A DNA stretch of 64,000 nucleotides, from positions 1-64,000 of the forward strand of contig NZ_LSGP01000017.1 of the NCBI RefSeq assembly GCF_001611555.1, given 5' to 3'. The notes beneath the pieces were generated by a model. The model saw nothing but the letters and a program-made list of their open reading frames with translations, was not told the DNA's origin and ran no database searches. Position numbers and translations under genes: made by a program. The stretch comes from Anaerosporomusa subterranea (GTDB taxonomy: Bacteria; Bacillota; Negativicutes; Sporomusales; Acetonemataceae). Positions 62,625 through 64,000 of the stretch are shown piece after piece. How positions within the stretch are numbered: position 1 is the stretch's first letter; each line of letters starts with the position of its first letter.

Positions 62625-63905
62625 ATGGCCATTTTAGCAGCAGCATTGATCATGTTGGCGTTGTTTGGCATCAATGTACCGGTAGCCTTTGCCATTACAC
62701 TGTCAACGTTCGCCTACTTCTTTATTGCCAACGACCTATCGCCGGTTTTTGTTATTCAGCGCATGATTGGTGGCGCAGATAATGTGCCACTGCTGGCGAT
62801 TCCTTTCTTCATGATGTTAGGATCAATATTAAACTATACCGGGATTACCACCCGCCTGTTAAAGCTGTCAGAACTATTATCAGGCCATTTGCGCGGTGGC
62901 TTGGCTCAGACTAACGTCGTGCTGGGCGCACTGATTGGCGGCCCCTCTGGCGCCGGTTTGGCTGATGCGGCGATGATCTGCAAGGTCCTGGTGCCGGAGA
63001 TGGTGAAAAACGGCTATAGCCGCCCCTTCGCCGCAGCGCTAACCTCGGCCTCTGCTCTCTTAGGCCCGATTCTGCCGCCAGGCATTGGCCTCATCATCTA
63101 CGGATTTGTCTCAGACACCTCTATTGGCAAACTGTTTCTGGGTGGTATGGGACCCGGGGTACTGCTGACCATTTTATTGATGGTCACGGTTGACTATATA
63201 GCCAAAAAACGCGGCTACAAGCCGACGCGCGATAAAAAACCTAGTATGAAGGAAGTCGTGGTGGCAACCAAAGACGCGGTCTGGGGCCTGATGTTGATGG
63301 TCATTATCCTGGGCGGTATTCGCTACGGAATATTCACCCCGACTGAAGCAGGCGCAGTCACTGTTATCTACTCGCTGATTGTCGGTATTGCCTATCGGGA
63401 AACAAAGTGGGCAGATATTAAACTGGCGCTGTTAGAGTCGGCGCGTGCGAATGGATCGATCATGCTGATTTTGATGGCTTCGGCCGGCTTTGCCTGGATT
63501 TTGACCTGGGAAGGCGTGGCTTCTGACGTCACTGGCATGATGACTGGTCTGACAACCAGCCCGGCTCTGTTCTTACTGATTATCAACGTATTCTTGCTGG
63601 TTGTCGGTATGTTCCTCGACGGCAATGCCGCGATTGTCGTGCTGACCCCGCTCCTGATGCCGACTGTACACGCCATGGGCATTGATCCAGTTCACTTTGG
63701 CATTACGATGATCTTTAACCTGTCGATCGGCGCCATTACGCCGCCGTTTGGCACGACTATGTTCTTGACCTGCAATTTATCCGGCGTCAAGCTTGATGAC
63801 TATATGAAAGAAATTTGGCCGTTCTATGTAGCACTGCTGGTTGCATTGGCGGTTACGACTTATTATCCGCCGCTGTCATTGATATTGGCAGAACTCGTGA
63901 ACTGA
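62625..63905 (+). CDS. dctM: TRAP transporter large membrane subunit DctM
   Basis: The 426-residue protein has about twelve membrane segments and DctM motifs LLAIPFFMMLGSILNYTGIT, GGPSGAGLADAAMICKVLVP, ILPPGIGLIIYGF and PPFGTTMFLTCNLSGVKLDD. The ATG at 62625 is one base after the dctQ stop, with GGAG. It forms the sodium-driven channel for DctP. Confidence 0.93.
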   Translation: MAILAAALIMLALFGINVPVAFAITLSTFAYFFIANDLSPVFVIQRMIGGADNVPLLAIPFFMMLGSILNYTGITTRLLKLSELLSGHLRGGLAQTNVVLGALIGGPSGAGLADAAMICKVLVPEMVKNGYSRPFAAALTSASALLGPILPPGIGLIIYGFVSDTSIGKLFLGGMGPGVLLTILLMVTVDYIAKKRGYKPTRDKKPSMKEVVVATKDAVWGLMLMVIILGGIRYGIFTPTEAGAVTVIYSLIVGIAYRETKWADIKLALLESARANGSIMLILMASAGFAWILTWEGVASDVTGMMTGLTTSPALFLLIINVFLLVVGMFLDGNAAIVVLTPLLMPTVHAMGIDPVHFGITMIFNLSIGAITPPFGTTMFLTCNLSGVKLDDYMKEIWPFYVALLVALAVTTYYPPLSLILAELVN

Positions 63906-63926
63906 TCAATTAAAGGGAGTTTAATG

Positions 63927-64000
63927 ATGAAAGCAATTTGTCTACAGTCGCCTGGCGATATCCGGGTGGCACAAATACCTGATCCTGAGCAGAAGCAGGA
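63927..64000 (+). CDS. zinc-dependent alcohol/polyol dehydrogenase, 5' end only
   Basis: Only the first 24 codons lie in the window. They read MKAICLQSPGDIRVAQIPDP, the usual N-terminus of medium-chain zinc dehydrogenases of the sorbitol/threonine/idonate type. GGGAG lies 7 bases before the ATG at 63927. It follows dctM by 21 bases and is probably in the sigma-54 transcript, where it could oxidise the imported substrate. Confidence 0.75.
   Translation, partial: MKAICLQSPGDIRVAQIPDPEQKQ

Overview
The window reads as chromosomal DNA of an anaerobic, Gram-negative-type Firmicute, most likely a Negativicute of the Sporomusa/Pelosinus kind. This is an inference from the sequence: strong AGGAGG ribosome binding sites, frequent TTG and GTG starts, a class-I preQ1 riboswitch in front of queT-queF, B. 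subtilis-type AroH, and many TRAP, TTT and ABC uptake systems for organic and sugar acids. I see no phage, plasmid, CRISPR array or transposase. Intergenic space is instead rich in short palindromic repeat elements of at least six kinds.

Layout. 1-1471: possible end of a 5S rRNA, repeats, a 55-residue gene, a decayed DUF2892 gene, then a tRNA-Val/Asp/Cys operon with a consensus promoter and a terminator. 1743-10913: ASCH protein, preQ1 riboswitch-queT-queF, aroH, CAP-domain lipoprotein, GlcG-like protein, serC, DsbA-family protein, Clp-fold membrane protease, and a 2,4-diaminopentanoate-dehydrogenase-like enzyme. 10969-13207: DUF3870 gene and gltS; the dehydrogenase and gltS are each preceded by a copy of the same structured, terminator-bearing RNA leader, which I cannot assign to a known class. 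13252-18476: an envelope-lipid cluster (two-component system, DgkA, PAP2 phosphatase, LtaS/EptA-type transferase). 18801-24730: hydrolase, UspA, GlcD-type oxidase, acyltransferase-like membrane protein, MgtC and PhoU-like genes, the last two read with an Fbp/Afu-type ABC transporter (24754-28791).

28907-34642: MocR regulator divergent from an MFS gene, then a three-gene sensory unit (PhnD-like binding protein, histidine kinase, NarL-type regulator). 34855-46007: two paralogous tripartite tricarboxylate transporter (TTT) sets joined to a sugar-acid catabolic operon (enolase-superfamily dehydratase, 2-hydroxyacid dehydrogenase, HpaI/GarL-type aldolase, DapA-family aldolase) and a FadR-type regulator with an exact TNGTNNNACNA operator over its probable promoter. 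46260-49154: polar amino-acid ABC transporter. 49472-53282: Arg/Gln/Glu-rich secreted protein, ACS-family MFS carrier, DMT exporter, phosphoribosyltransferase. 53504-58602: lone TRAP binding protein, D-galactonate dehydratase dgoD, and a YesM/YesN-type two-component pair. 58933-64000: PrpR-type sigma-54 activator, two upstream palindromes 21 bp apart, a consensus -24/-12 promoter, a TRAP transporter (dctPQM) and the start of a zinc alcohol dehydrogenase.

Together the right half is a scavenging and catabolism island for aldonic/aldaric acids and related carboxylates, each transporter having its own sensor or regulator. The most promising undescribed items are the paired RNA leaders at 10969-11057 and 13065-13160, the three-hairpin repeat flanking the tRNA operon, and the complete sigma-54 circuit at 58933-63905.
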